From Prorocentrum cordatum (Eukaryota; Sar; Dinophyceae; Prorocentrales; Prorocentraceae): a stretch of DNA of 64,000 nt. The notes below the pieces were generated by a model, which was given only the letters and a program-made list of their open reading frames with translations, made no database searches and was not told the origin of the DNA. Shown here piece after piece: positions 52,763 to 60,009 of the stretch (positions are counted from its first letter, which is position 1; each line of letters opens with the position of its first letter). The stretch lies in assembly GCA_963575745.1 (NCBI GenBank), contig CAUYUJ010017922.1:51001-115000 (forward strand), read 5' to 3'. The position numbers and the translations under genes are program-made.

Positions 52763-53342
52763 CTCGTCATCCCCGGAACCCTCCATGGGGCCCCGCGGCC
52801 ACGGCCACGGGGACCCCTTTCCAGCAAGCCAGCAGAAGAGAGCATCAACCGCTCCCCGCCGAAAGCCCATCTTCGCTCACAGGCATCCGACTGTAAAATG
52901 TTTGTTCAACGCGCAGCCCCAGGGCTCCCGACCCCATCCCCTGGGGTAGCCTTGCGTCTCGGGCCCAATCTGACGGCCTCAGGGCCCGCGAGCGGGCCCC
53001 AGAGGCCGACACGGAGCAGCACAGTTGGACCGAGGCACGAGATCGAGGTCGGTTTGGGGAGGGTGCCCTGATGTTTTTCGTGTCTGTTGGCTGCTCTTGT
53101 GCATCCCTGGGGGAGGAGGCACCCTCGATTGCTCTTGTGGTCTGGGGTGTTTCGGCCGGCGGAGGGCCCCACGGTCTTGAAGCTAGGCCCGACCGTAACG
53201 CCCGGACCCAAGAAAATCGGGTCATCGGAGATCTGGGACCCGCGATCTGGGAGGAGGCGGCCCCTCCAGCCCTGCCCCTCCGCTCGCCGCCCGCAGGCGC
53301 GGGGAGCGCGGGCGGAAGCCCGAGGACGAGGAGGAGAACTAG
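36046..53342 (+). CDS. LUC7: LUC7-type U1 snRNP splicing factor, four-exon gene model
   Basis: LUC7 proteins sit in the U1 snRNP and help select 5' splice sites. Proposed exons are 36046-36707, 46558-46624, 48429-48484 and 53297-53342. Together they are 831 nt, or 276 residues plus TAG, with the frame kept across all junctions. Residues 1-220 give the conserved domain with a CCCH finger (C35, C43, C62, H66) and a C2H2 finger (C187, C190, H205, H211). The remainder is an Arg/Ser/Asp/Glu-rich tail ending GRKPEDEEEN, as in this family. Every proposed donor is GC and every acceptor is AG|G, both described in dinoflagellate introns. An earlier GC donor for exon 1 at 36695/36696 is also in phase. 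The introns (about 9.85, 1.8 and 4.8 kb) hold repeats and a nested minus-strand ORF. Exon 1 is certain; exons 2-4 are inference. Confidence 0.72.
36970..37025. repeat. Perfect 13-bp inverted repeat in LUC7 intron 1
   Basis: ACACCTGCACCGA (36970-36982) and TCGGTGCAGGTGT (37013-37025) enclose a 30-nt GC-rich loop. It may form a hairpin close to the 5' splice site. Confidence 0.7.
37165..37305. repeat. CTC microsatellite and short (TA)n
   Basis: (CTC)n at 37165-37250 and (TA)n at 37282-37303. Confidence 0.9.
37415..37740. repeat. Four ~80-bp units, GAGGGCGGGTCGTTTTCAAAATG
   Basis: Core words at about 37428, 37505, 37584 and 37665, each followed by CGCCGCGCACA-TCG and TGCAAGAG..CACGGATT. Preceded at 37318 by TGTCGCACCCCGAGGCCAG, similar to a word at 9750, so the unit belongs to a dispersed family also next to the 10-kb array. 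Confidence 0.8.
37932..38471 (-). CDS. Nested ORF with C-C-H-C zinc-finger-like domain, unknown function
   Basis: A 179-codon ORF on the strand opposite to LUC7, inside its first intron. Features: an acidic N-terminus (MESDVNMVVGHDEEGDDDDM); an Ala/Pro/Gly-rich linker to about residue 70; then a compact block with LCYVCCEGF, RRVRLV, a YFRHPAC and LPEEARAQVLACM. C-x2-C plus H-x2-C, with a helix after, resembles a PARP-type zinc finger, though similarity is weak. It ends in a TGA. The next minus frame (about 37960 to 37780: LSGLPWWDTLDLAGALREPV) also looks like protein, so a frameshift may have cut a longer gene. Its MVV word and acidic run recall the retrogene at 24514-25377. It could be the ORF1 of a retroelement. 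A GGCTCAA word at 38557-38563 (-) is too short to call an SL relic. Confidence 0.45.
   Translation of the reverse strand: MESDVNMVVGHDEEGDDDDMMGRDEAAAAAVPPGAAHLGGASGAAAAPGNAAGAGGAPPAPAPVPRAAARAKVRAWTATLQPVRRRVGLCYVCCEGFGHRRVRLVSRANLDRYFRHPACIPGGIPAGTVEGLAALPEEARAQVLACMVGGAAGATAAGLAANAQEDAGGRHGAPPHGGG
38565..38818. repeat. CTC/TGCTCC microsatellite
   Basis: (CTC)n with TTC, CTG and CAT interruptions. Confidence 0.95.
39025..39195 (-). repeat. Palindrome-rich dispersed repeat (copy 2, inverted)
   Basis: Reverse-complement order of 23470-23645: CGCTCCAGAGCG, CAGAGCGCTCTAGAACG, GCGCCCGATACATCCTCC, CCGCCGGATTTCAGAGAT, CCGGTCCGATCC. Confidence 0.75.
39305..39522. repeat. GAC/ACG microsatellite
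   Basis: Nearly pure (GAC)n interrupted by TTACGACGACG and GTCGATGCC units. Confidence 0.95.
39556..39665. repeat. GGA microsatellite
   Basis: (GGA)n with one GTGGG interruption. Confidence 0.95.
40147..40167 (+). other. Possible strongly diverged spliced-leader relic
   Basis: CCGTA..TTT-GGCTCAAG is kept, matching 16 of 21 positions with both ends intact. An open frame starts within 15 nt but resembles no family. It may be an old retrogene scar or chance. Confidence 0.3.
40168..41668. other. Intronic GC-rich sequence, no gene supported
   Basis: Lies in LUC7 intron 1. Contains GGGTCCCGGGACCC and GGCCCCAGG-type words shared with 44400-44520, 47150-47420, 48200-48300 and 52900-53220, a loosely conserved dispersed family. 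Open frames are GC-driven. Confidence 0.35.
41670..42875. repeat. ~88-bp minisatellite, about 13-14 copies
   Basis: Unit: CCTTCGGTGGAGCTCCCTAT, GGGGCCACGAACCGTGTGAG, GGGTGCGCCGAAATGGGGGT, GGAACTGCATGCGAACTTTG, CCACTGGGG. Unit length varies 85-92, so frames rotate and a coding role is unlikely. Copies differ by scattered substitutions. Confidence 0.9.
43080..43250. repeat. Palindromic CTTCTGAGAAG repeat (copy 2)
   Basis: Same order as 8930-9115, ending CCGAGAAGGCCCGCCCCTTC then TCGCTTCCCCCC. Confidence 0.8.
43251..45135. other. Very GC-rich intronic sequence, no gene supported
   Basis: Open in most frames on both strands, with Ala/Arg/Gly/Pro translations. No domain, SL relic or splice pattern was recognised. 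Within LUC7 intron 1. Confidence 0.35.
45140..45420. repeat. AGGTCCCAGGAGGCC minisatellite
   Basis: 12-15-bp units, the opposite-strand relative of the GCCTCCTGGGG family. Confidence 0.8.
45435..46192. repeat. AT-rich TAGTATTAG island (~750 bp)
   Basis: Low-complexity TAGTA/GTATT/ATTAG sequence, sharply different in composition from its GC-rich flanks. Related to the AT-rich tract at 8020-8335. Confidence 0.85.
46330..46500. repeat. CTC then GGA microsatellites in inverted arrangement
   Basis: (CTC)n at 46350-46378 faces (GGA)n at 46408-46500. The two could pair as a hairpin just upstream of LUC7 exon 2. Confidence 0.85.
46558..46624 (+). CDS. LUC7: LUC7 exon 2 (RS/RE-rich, 67 nt)
   Basis: Acceptor CGAGCAG|G at 46557/46558. 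The frame set by exon 1 (2-nt carry-over) reads REEERGADRERRRSRSRDRD and ends ..RQ at CAG|GCCGAG. Other frames give no RS pattern. A longer version to about 46670 stays charged and cannot be excluded. Confidence 0.65.
46690..48420. other. LUC7 intron 2, dispersed GGCCCCAGGA-type repeats
   Basis: Contains several ~150-200-bp diverged units with TTTTGGGCCCCAGGACC, AAATCGATCTGGG and CCTCCGGAGGTC words. A GCATCGGCGATGCGG palindrome cluster lies at 48115-48140 and 48375-48400. No gene. Confidence 0.45.
48429..48484 (+). CDS. LUC7: LUC7 exon 3 (RS-rich, 56 nt)
   Basis: Acceptor CCTCCAG|G at 48428/48429. Reads DRGRDRRRSKSRDRRERD plus two bases, donor CAG|GCTCGC. Phase fits both neighbours. The charged reading continues past the donor, so the exact end is uncertain. 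Confidence 0.62.
48548..48606. repeat. GGA microsatellite
   Basis: (GGA)n with one GGC unit, about 60 bp after the proposed LUC7 exon 3. Confidence 0.95.
48821..48906. repeat. (CA)n and (CT)n microsatellite
   Basis: CA, CA, CT and CA runs in succession. Confidence 0.95.
48950..49300. other. Unique intronic sequence
   Basis: No gene recognised. Moderate GC, no repeats of note. Confidence 0.3.
49310..49625. repeat. GGGGGCCTCTTGGGG minisatellite
   Basis: Sister of 33001-33560. Both are followed by a CGGGAAGCCGAGAAGG / CGGAAAGCCGAAATGTG word. Confidence 0.85.
49762..50542. repeat. CAGCCT hexamer minisatellite (~780 bp)
   Basis: (CAGCCT)n with GCCT and GGCCTCAG variants arranged in higher-order blocks of about 188-240 bp. 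Open on + in Ala/Ser or Pro/Gln frames. Not a gene. Confidence 0.95.
50541..50952. repeat. ~73-bp minisatellite, about six copies
   Basis: Unit: TGGCTCCGG, CATCCAAAATGT, GGAGTTCTGGGAACTCGAAG, ACCACGAAGTGGCCTACAGT. GTTCTGGGAAC and CACGAAGTG are small palindromes. The period is not a multiple of three, so all + frames are open by rotation. Confidence 0.9.
51110..51320. repeat. GGGCCTCTTGG minisatellite
   Basis: Member of the family at 33001, 49310, 55455 and 62320. Confidence 0.75.
51545..51725. repeat. GATCGAGGGGTC minisatellite
   Basis: 12-14-bp units GGATCGAGGGGTC / CCAGGGATCGAGG. Frames open on both strands by repetition. Confidence 0.9.
51726..52245. other. GC-rich unique sequence in LUC7 intron 3
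   Basis: No gene supported. Confidence 0.3.
52250..52372. repeat. GGA microsatellite with duplicated GGGGAACAT-AGGTAAAACAT
   Basis: Two GGA tracts (52255-52298, 52336-52363), each followed by GGGGAACAT. AGGTAAAACAT follows at 52312 and 52400, so the block is a ~80-bp duplication. Confidence 0.8.
52455..52600. repeat. GCATCG-CGATGC palindrome cluster (copy A)
   Basis: Led by CAGATGAGGTCGGAGCAGATGG, then CGCCGATGTATCGACGATGCGG and GATGCATCGCCGACGTCGCC, GATACGTCGGCGATGCACTGG. Same lead and theme at 54520-54640. Confidence 0.75.
52712..52765. repeat. CGT microsatellite
   Basis: (CGT)n then CGCCGCC. Confidence 0.95.
53297..53342 (+). CDS. LUC7: LUC7 terminal exon 4 (46 nt, with stop)
   Basis: Acceptor CCGCAG|G at 53296/53297. 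With two bases from exon 3 it reads RRGERGRKPEDEEEN then TAG (53340-53342). An acidic end after an RS run is usual for this family. Its short length keeps it an inference. Confidence 0.55.
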
Positions 53343-53514
53343 CGGCCTGCCCAGAGGGCGCCGGCCTCTCCCTGAGGCGCCGCGAGCCCGTCGGGCCGGA
53401 GGCTTCTTGGCCCAAGTGCCAGGGCAGGTCTCTCCTCCCGCTCTTGCTCCTCGCATTCCCCAGACGGGGCATCAGCCGAGGGGCCAAGAGCGGCGGCGTG
53501 CCGATCGGGGGCAG

Positions 53515-53690
53515 TGAGAGGGGGCAGGCCTCCTCAGAAGGCGGCGGGGCTTCCCAGAAGCCGCCCGGCATTCTCATAAGCCCTCTGCGGCCTCGGGAAC
53601 GGCTCAGGAAGCTTCTCAAAAGGCCAGAGGCCTTCTGAGCCTTCTGAGAAGGCCCGCTCTGTCTGCCTTCCCCCCCCCCCCCAGGCACGC
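53515..53690. repeat. Palindromic CTTCTGAGAAG repeat (copy 3)
   Basis: Same order and ending as copies at 8930 and 43080. Lies downstream of the LUC7 stop, so it may be in the 3' UTR or beyond. Confidence 0.8.
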
Positions 53691-53935
53691 CGCCGCCAAG
53701 AACTAGGTGTGCTCGCGCGGGTCCAGCCGTCACCCCCCAGACATCCGCCGACATGGTGTTTTTGTCCAAGCCGCGACCCCAGAGGTGCCGACCGCCTCCC
53801 CACGGGCACAGCGTGTCGCCCCAGATCCGTTTTTTTGACGGCCACGGGGCCCGCAGTCCCCGAGGGCCAAAATAATGCCCCCGAGGCCACGCGAAGGGGG
53901 GGGATCGTCGAGGGCCCAGATTGGAAAAAAACGTA

Positions 53936-54092
53936 TCGCCTCCTCCTCCTCCTCCTCCTCCTCCTCCTCCTCCTCCTCCTCCTCACCTCCTCCTCCTCAC
54001 CTCCTCCTCCTCCTCCTCCTCCTCCTCCTCCTCCTCCTCCTCCGCCTCCGCCTCCGCCTCCGCCTCCGCCTCCGCCTCCGCCTCCCCTCGGA
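53936..54092. repeat. CTC and CCTCCG microsatellite
   Basis: (CTC)n passing into (CTCCGC)n at 54040-54085. Confidence 0.95.
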
Positions 54093-54519
54093 GGTCTGAG
54101 GCCTGGGGCCCTGCCCGCAGGGCCCCCGCCCACGGCGCCCCGCCTCTGCGGAGGCCCGGCCGTCGGCCACGGGGCCCCGCCCACGCGGCCTCCTCGTCCG
54201 CGGGCGTGTCGGGATTTGGCCCCGAAGGCCCACGGGGCCCACGGGGCCCACGCCGGGAGGGCCCCGCCCGGGCCCCTCCTCGTCCCGCACGCTTGCTGGG
54301 CCTCCCAGATCGGGGGCGGCAAAGAGGGGGGCGACGACGAGGGGGGGAGGGATTTCATGGCGTGGGCTACGATTTGTCCTCAGATTTCATGGCGCCTCTT
54401 CTGATTTCATTGCGTCCCTGCCCCCCCCCCCCCCCCTTGGGCCGCGCACATGCCGCTGGCCATGACTTGCACCCCCCCCTCTTGGACACCCCCCTCTTGC
54501 ACCTCATGGCCGCCCCCGA
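54093..54519. other. GC-rich sequence and a 16-nt C run
   Basis: No gene. A poly(C) run lies at about 54421-54437. Confidence 0.4.
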
Positions 54520-54640
54520 CCAGATGGGGTCCGAGCAGATGAGGTCGGAGGATCGCACCGCATCGCCGATGCATCGCCGATGTATCGCCGATGCATCGGC
54601 GATGCACTGGCGACGTCGGCGATGCATCGCCGTGGCCGTG
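54520..54640. repeat. GCATCG-CGATGC palindrome cluster (copy B)
   Basis: Within 80 bp, GCATCGCCGATG or its variants occur about seven times in both senses. Preceded by GATGGGGTCCGAGCAGATGA, GGTCGGAGGATCGC. Confidence 0.8.
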
Positions 54641-54779
54641 GCCCAGAGGGCCCCCGGCCCACAGGGCCCGCGCCCGGAGGGCCCCGCCTTTGGCCCTTCC
54701 TCGTCCCACACACTTTCTTGATGTGAATGCTCCTCTCCCTTTTGACACAAAAGGGGGTCCAGCTGAAAGGGGGTGGTAC

Positions 54780-54965
54780 AATAGATGTGGGGCAAGTGCA
54801 ATGCAAATGCACTGCGCCAGAGAGTTGTACTGCATTGTATTGCAGTTCATGTATTGCACGCGAAAACCCAGCAATACATTTGCGCCCAGGAATGTCTCGC
54901 ACGCCCCAAATCTATTGCAACCCCACAAATGTATTGCATCAAATCTATTGCACCACCCCCTTGTC
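54780..54965. repeat. ATTGCA/TGCAAT-rich stretch
   Basis: About a dozen ATTGCA, TGCAAT or TGCATTG words in 185 bp of otherwise unique sequence. No gene recognised. Confidence 0.5.
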
Positions 54966-55399
54966 GCTGGACCCGCTTTGGGGTCAACCCGATGCTCTCC
55001 CCTCTCCCTCGAAGACGCCCGGGGAGTAGCCCGCCCCCTCCGCGCATTTGGCCTGTCCGAAGGCCTGTCCGGTCGGAACGCTGTCGGTGCTCTCGCTGCA
55101 GCATTTGCCTCATTTCAAGGTCGGCGCTTCGCTCCCGTCGTTCAGAACGGCGCCCTCGCCCCAGCATGGGGCCACACTTCTGCATCCGAGTGCTTCCTCG
55201 TCGTTGTCGCCATTTTCCCCTCCCCCGCCTTCCTTTGGTCCTCCCGCTCCTCCCGCTCCTTCCGCTCATGCTGCTGCCGTTCCTCCTCGTTCTCCTCCCT
55301 CCTTGTCCTCCTCCTCCTCCTCGTCCTCCAGCTAATCCGCCACCTTCTCCCCAAATGTACACTGATTGCGAAGGCCTTACGGCCGGTGCCGCCGACCCT

Positions 55400-55423
55400 G
55401 AATGGCGACGACGACGACGACGA

Positions 55424-55456
<33 letters not shown>
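55400..55456. repeat. GAC microsatellite
   Basis: (GAC)n with GAT, directly followed by the GCCTCTTGGG minisatellite to about 55690. Confidence 0.95.
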
Positions 55457-55457
<1 letters not shown>

Positions 55458-55695
55458 CGCTCTTGGGGGCCTCTTGGGGGTAGTTTGTGGGCCTCTTGGG
55501 AAGCTCTTAGGGGCCGCTTGGAAGCCTCGTGGGGGCCTCTTGGGGCTTCCTGGGGGTCTCTTGGAGGGGGCCTGGGACGTCTTGGAGGCTTCTTGGACGG
55601 TCTTGGGGCTATCTTGGGCGTTTTCGGCCGAGCTGTGGGCGACTCGGGGCCCTCTTGGGCCGTCTCGGGGGTCATCTTGGGCATTCGGACCTCAT
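55455..55695. repeat. GCCTCTTGGGG minisatellite
   Basis: Fourth member of the family, followed by ATTTGGAGTGTTTTCGAGG. Confidence 0.8.
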
Positions 55696-56130
55696 TTGGA
55701 GTGTTTTCGAGGTTTCTAGGCCGCCCGAGGAAAAACGAATCTGCCCCCCCACCCCCCCCGGGACCCCCCACCCACCCACCTCCAGGACCCCCCCCCCCGG
55801 AAGGGATCAAAGGGAAGGGGCTTCCCTTCGACTCAATACGACTCTGCTAGATTTTTCTCTCGCTCACGAGCTTGAGAAGGAAGCTGCAGGGAAAGGGGAC
55901 GGAGGAGGCGACGACCGACGGAGACGACGACTCGAGCAGCCAAGCCCCTCGCACACGCCGATGTACACTGATTCAGTTTTAATGTTGCGCATAACACGAT
56001 TGGGGTCCTGTGAAGGGCTCCAGGTCTGCTATGACACCCATCGGCGGATGCCGAAGAAATCAGCGCAATGGGAAGGGAAGGGATGGGTGGGAAGGGATGG
56101 GTGGGAAGGGATGCCGCGACCGCACCTAGC
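55696..56130. other. Unique sequence, one charged open stretch
   Basis: The + frame at about 55852-56070 reads LAHELEKEAAGKGD, then Arg-rich, and MYTDSVLMLRITRLGSCEGL. ATGTACACTGATT also occurs at 55358. It may be a gene fragment. No family recognised. Confidence 0.25.
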
Positions 56131-57320
56131 TTGCCCCCCCATCTCGCGTTCCCCCCCCCTCGTTCCTCCCTCCTCCCCCTTTCCTCCCCCCTCTCTGCCG
56201 CCCTCCTGTCCCTCCCCCCCCCCTCCCCTTCACCTCCCCCTCCCCTTCCCCCCCCCCTGGCCCCCTTTCCCCCCTTCACCGTATACCCCCCCTCCTCATC
56301 CCGACCCATCCCCATCCCCCCTCTGGTCCCTCCCCCCTCCTCCATCCCTCCTCCCCCCTCCCTCGGCAACACCCGCCTCTCCCACCCCCGACCGAAAAGC
56401 CGCTCAAACCCGCCTCCCTTATCATGGCCAGGTTGTTCAAGCTGCATCTGGCCCCGAGGCCACGGGCACCCGCACCCCCCCGAGGCCACGGGCACCCGCA
56501 CCCCCTCGAGGTTCCGAAGCCATCCCCTCCCCCCCGATCGGAGCAGCCGTCGAGCTGACAAAAGGCCCCTTGCATCCGACGCTCGGGTTATTCCAATACG
56601 GGGTCCTCCTCCTCAGCTTCCTCATCCTTCTCCTTCTCTTCCTCCTCGTCCTCCTCCTCCTTCTCCTCCTCCTCCTGCTTCTTCTTCTCCTCCTCCTCCT
56701 CCTCCTCATCATCATCATCATCATCCTCATCCTCATCCTCCTTCTCCGTACTCCTCCCCTTACATCCGCCGCTCCTCCTCCTCCTACTCAACCACCTCCT
56801 CCTCCTCCTCCTTCTCCTCCTCCTCCTCCTCCTCCTCCTCCTCCTCCTCCTCCTCCTCCTCCTCCGTCTCATCCTCCTCCTCCTCCTCCTCCTCCTCCTC
56901 CTCCTCCCTCCCTCCCTCCCTCCCTCCTCCCTCCCTCCCTCCCTCCTCCTCTCTCCTCCTCCTCCTCCTCCTCCTCCTCCTTCCTCCTCCTCCTCCTCCT
57001 CCTTCGTCCTTCCTCCTTCCTCCTTCCTCCTCCTTCCTCCTCCTCCCTCCTCGCTCCTCCCTCCTCCCTCCTCCCTCCTCCCTCCTCCTCCTCCTCCTCC
57101 TCCTCCTCCTCCTCCTCCTCCTCCTCCTTCTCCTCCTCGTCCTCCTCCTCCTCCTCCGCCTGCGCCTCCGCCTCCGCCTCCGCTCCGCCTCCTCCTCCTC
57201 CTCCTCTCCTCCTCCTCCTCCTCCTCCTCCTCCTCCTCCTCCTCCTCCTTCTCCTCCTTCTCCTCCTCGTCATCCTCCTCCTTCCTCCTCCCCCCTCCTC
57301 TTGATCCTACTCACCGCTTC
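56130..57320. repeat. Polypyrimidine tract, CTC microsatellite (~1.2 kb)
   Basis: C-rich polypyrimidine to 56370, unique sequence with a duplicated GAGGCCACGGGCACCCGCAC (56456, 56480), then (CTC)n with TTC, CAT, CCCT and CTCCGC phases from 56600 to 57320. One strand is almost pure pyrimidine, so triplex or H-DNA is possible. Confidence 0.95.
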
Positions 57321-57329
57321 TCTTGATCC

Positions 57330-57869
57330 TCCTCCTACCTCTCGCTCCTCGGTGTCCACGGTCCAGCAGGAGCGCCATCCATACAGCCCCACCAGGAGCC
57401 CAACCTTGAGGCTTCTTAGTCTACCGAAAAACTCCTCCCCCCCTTGCTTAAGACTTTGCGAAATCCACTGCCGCCATTGCTTGATCCTCTGGGCCCGCGA
57501 GGTTAGGTCTTCAGCATCAACAATGACCCGAAAGGCCGCCGGCGCACCCTGCAGCTCCTCGTGGGAGACGTCGGCGCGCAGACGGAGACCTCCGTTGAAC
57601 ACAATCCATCCAGGGATACTTTCAAAGGCCTCGATGGGCGCCGTGAGCTTCCAAACCGGGTCTTGAACCCCAGAAGACATCCGGGGCTGCTCTTCCCCAT
57701 GAAGGTACGACAGCTCATCCAGCCAGACCTGGCACCCCCTGAGCGCCCAGGATTCAACGCTGCACTGCGGAAAGGGGCCTGAATCATGATGCTCCAAAAC
57801 CGGCTTTCCGACCACCTGATATTTAGTTTTTTTTCCAACAGCGTTTGGATTGATCAGAGGACTTGATGC
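57330..57869 (-). pseudogene. LINE remnant, segment after the endonuclease
   Basis: The minus frame runs from just past the in-frame TAG at 57870-57872 to the CTC tract. It contains VGKPVLEHHDSGPFPQCSVE, SWALRGCQVWLDELSYLHGE and WRQWISQSLKQGGEEFFGRL. Residue mix is that of a real protein, with Trp-rich helices. In LINE polyproteins the stretch between endonuclease and reverse transcriptase is variable like this. The element stops in the microsatellite before any RT motif. A short GRLRSLKVGLLVGLYGWRSC is the last unique segment. Confidence 0.55.
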
Positions 57870-58570
57870 CTAGCACGTCGCAGAGTCCCCGCTCCACGGC
57901 GTCGCAAATCTCCCCGCAGGGCGCCGAGAGACCTCAGTTGGCTGGCGACGCAGCCATTGAAACTTCATTTCAGAGGGGGCCCAGTCCTGCGGCGGAGGCG
58001 ATGGACCTGTAGGCTTGTCTAGTGGAAAGGGCTTCGGCATCTTCAACACCTTCTTCGCGTGTCGGCGCGCGAGCATGCCGAGCGAAAATGAAATTGGATA
58101 ATGAGTCTTGTCGCTGGAATTCCCGAGCCTAGCGCATGCCTTCACATCGCCGATGAGATCGTGAGACATAACGAAGTAGCCATGTCGTGCTAACCTGTCC
58201 CCGCACGACAGGCTGGCCTACCCGAATTGACCACTGCCCTGAGCTTTCCTAAGACAGGCATCTGATGAACCTCCGAGGGGGGCATCATTCCAGTCAGCAA
58301 CGATTACAGAGGGCCTCTGGGAACTGGAGAGAACTCCCCAAGCTGATGAAGCATCCGTTTACCCGTAGCTCCTTGGGCCCCTTTCTCCGTCAGGAAAGTA
58401 CAGACAGCACATGTAGACATCGCCTCGTACACAACCGTTAACCCAAACAACAATTGACCGAGCATAACGTAACAAGATACTACTCCAACAATTTCACTAA
58501 CGCCTATGCGCCGCTTCACTGCCACTCCAACTCCTGGGGGGGCTTCCCCCAGGTTCGTCTTGACCGCTGG
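57870..58570 (-). pseudogene. LINE-type AP endonuclease (EEP) remnant, frameshifted
   Basis: Family signatures appear in order on the minus strand but in shifting frames: GVGVAVKRRIG; RGDVYMCCLYFPDGE (the ..vYf..gE strand); GATGKRMLHQLGEF; PSVIVADWNDAP (the G-D-x-N strand); LARHGYFVMSHDLIGDVK (the DYF..S step); and THYPISFSL (the S-D-H step with its catalytic His). At least three frame changes, at about 58440, 58375 and 58320, and an in-frame TAG at 58218-58220 inactivate it. The N-terminal part with the catalytic Asn/Glu is missing. In intact LINEs this enzyme nicks target DNA before reverse transcription. Confidence 0.7.
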
Positions 58571-58585
58571 ACTGAGACGTAGCTT

Positions 58586-60009
58586 CTAACCCTCGTCGGC
58601 CGCTGACTTCTCAGCCTGTGAAACATTAGGCTTAGGGGGTTCTGCAGTCCCGGATACAAAGAACTTCGCTGCACCGAGAAAGATCGTCGGTGAACAAGGC
58701 CTGAGCTGCTGCCCAGCCTGACGCGCTGGCCGACTGCCGTCCACGACCTGCGTGCAGGGGCACTTCTGGCTGGGGCCTTCGGCCCCGCTGTGGCCAAAGA
58801 GACTGCGGTGAGCCGTCGACGGGCACCTCGGCGCCTCCCCTGCCCGCGCCAGGCCCCCTGCCCATGACGATGGGGCGGTCGCCACTCGGGCTGCGAGCGT
58901 GCTCGCGGAGCTCCGCCGACGACTTGGCCGTGCCTCTGCTCGCGGCTCAGCTCGCTGCTGGGGCCGCTGCACTGGCGGCGGGGCCCGCGGCCGCCGCGGC
59001 AGCGCCTGCCCCTGGGGCGCTCGGCGGCTGCGGCGCCAGGGCCTCGCCCGGGCCGTCCACGCCCGCTGCGCCCTGCGCCACTGGCCCGCCAGGTCCCTCT
59101 TGGCGCCGCCGCTTGGCCTGCAGACGAGCCTGGAGCTCCTGGTGCTCCTTCCGTGCTCCTTCCTGCACTGCTCCTCCTTCTGCTTGACGTCGCCGAACAT
59201 CGTCTGCGCCGGCGGCCGGAACTGCTCCCTGAGCTGCTCCTCACGCTTCTTCGCCTCCGCGTGGCCCAACTCCGCCACTCCGCGGCTTCCGCCAGGCCGA
59301 AGAGGTCCTCATCGCAAGACAGCTTCCACTCCTGCATCTTGCCCTCGAGCAAATCGCCCAGGCTGAGCGTGGGGATCTGCTGGTGGGGCTGCGGCGACGG
59401 TACGACCACTGCGTGCGGCTCCTTGATCGCATCCCTGTAGACGCACTCGTGACTCTCGATCTGGCCCAGCAGAGCCTTGACCTTCTGCTCCTGCGTGCTG
59501 ACCTGGCCCTGCAGCTGCTCGAGCGCACTCGATTCCTTGGCAGGGTCCGCCTCGAGCTGCTCGATGCACTTGCGAGGCCAGTCTGCCCTGATCTGGGGCG
59601 GCACGGAATGTTTATCTTTGATCGACAACACCTGCTGGTAGCACTCGACAAGGTTGGTATTGTTGCTCTTCTTGCTGGGCTCGACGAGTTGCTTGATCTC
59701 GCCAACCGACAGCTCTGGCACGAGGTCAGCTGCTGCTTGCTAGAGGCCGACAGGAAGGGGTGGGCCTCGCACATCACCACATGCACCACCGCCACCACCC
59801 AGGCCGAGACGAGACTCAACGTCCTTGCCCTTGCACTTGGTATCATTGGGTTTGTACGTCTTCCAGTGGCAGTAGCAGTGCTTGCACCAGGCCTCTGCTA
59901 TCGTAGTCTTCCCGCATCCACAGTGACTGCACTTCCAGGCTGTCACGTCATGCCAGCAACCTGGCATCCTGGTCGGCTTCGTGCAGGCCCCTCCGCTATG
60001 TTGAGCCAA
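58586..60009 (-). pseudogene. LINE ORF1-like frame with zinc ribbon and coiled coil
   Basis: The minus frame begins in the inner SL relic. The first ATG is about 13 codons in (TRMPGCWHD). WKCSHCGCGKTTIAEAWCKHC is a C-x2-C-x11-C-x2-C zinc ribbon, close to the RanBP2 type. After an in-frame TAG at 59740-59742 the same frame continues with VPELSVGEIKQLVEPSKK, then a long Glu/Gln-rich helix predicted to coil (SSALEQLQGQVSTQEQKVK) and SLGDLLEGKMQEWKLSCDED. Frame changes near 59270 and 59180 move to AEAKKREEQLREQFRPP and to RKEHQELQARLQAKRRR. An Ala/Pro-rich region ends at QAEKSAADEG with a stop at 58586. Zn finger plus coiled coil fits an RNA-binding ORF1. It is inactive as it stands. Confidence 0.6.

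Noticed and set aside
55852-57304. 591-codon + ORF
   Set aside because: Mostly polypyrimidine and CTC repeat. Only a short N-terminal part is unique and unrecognised.
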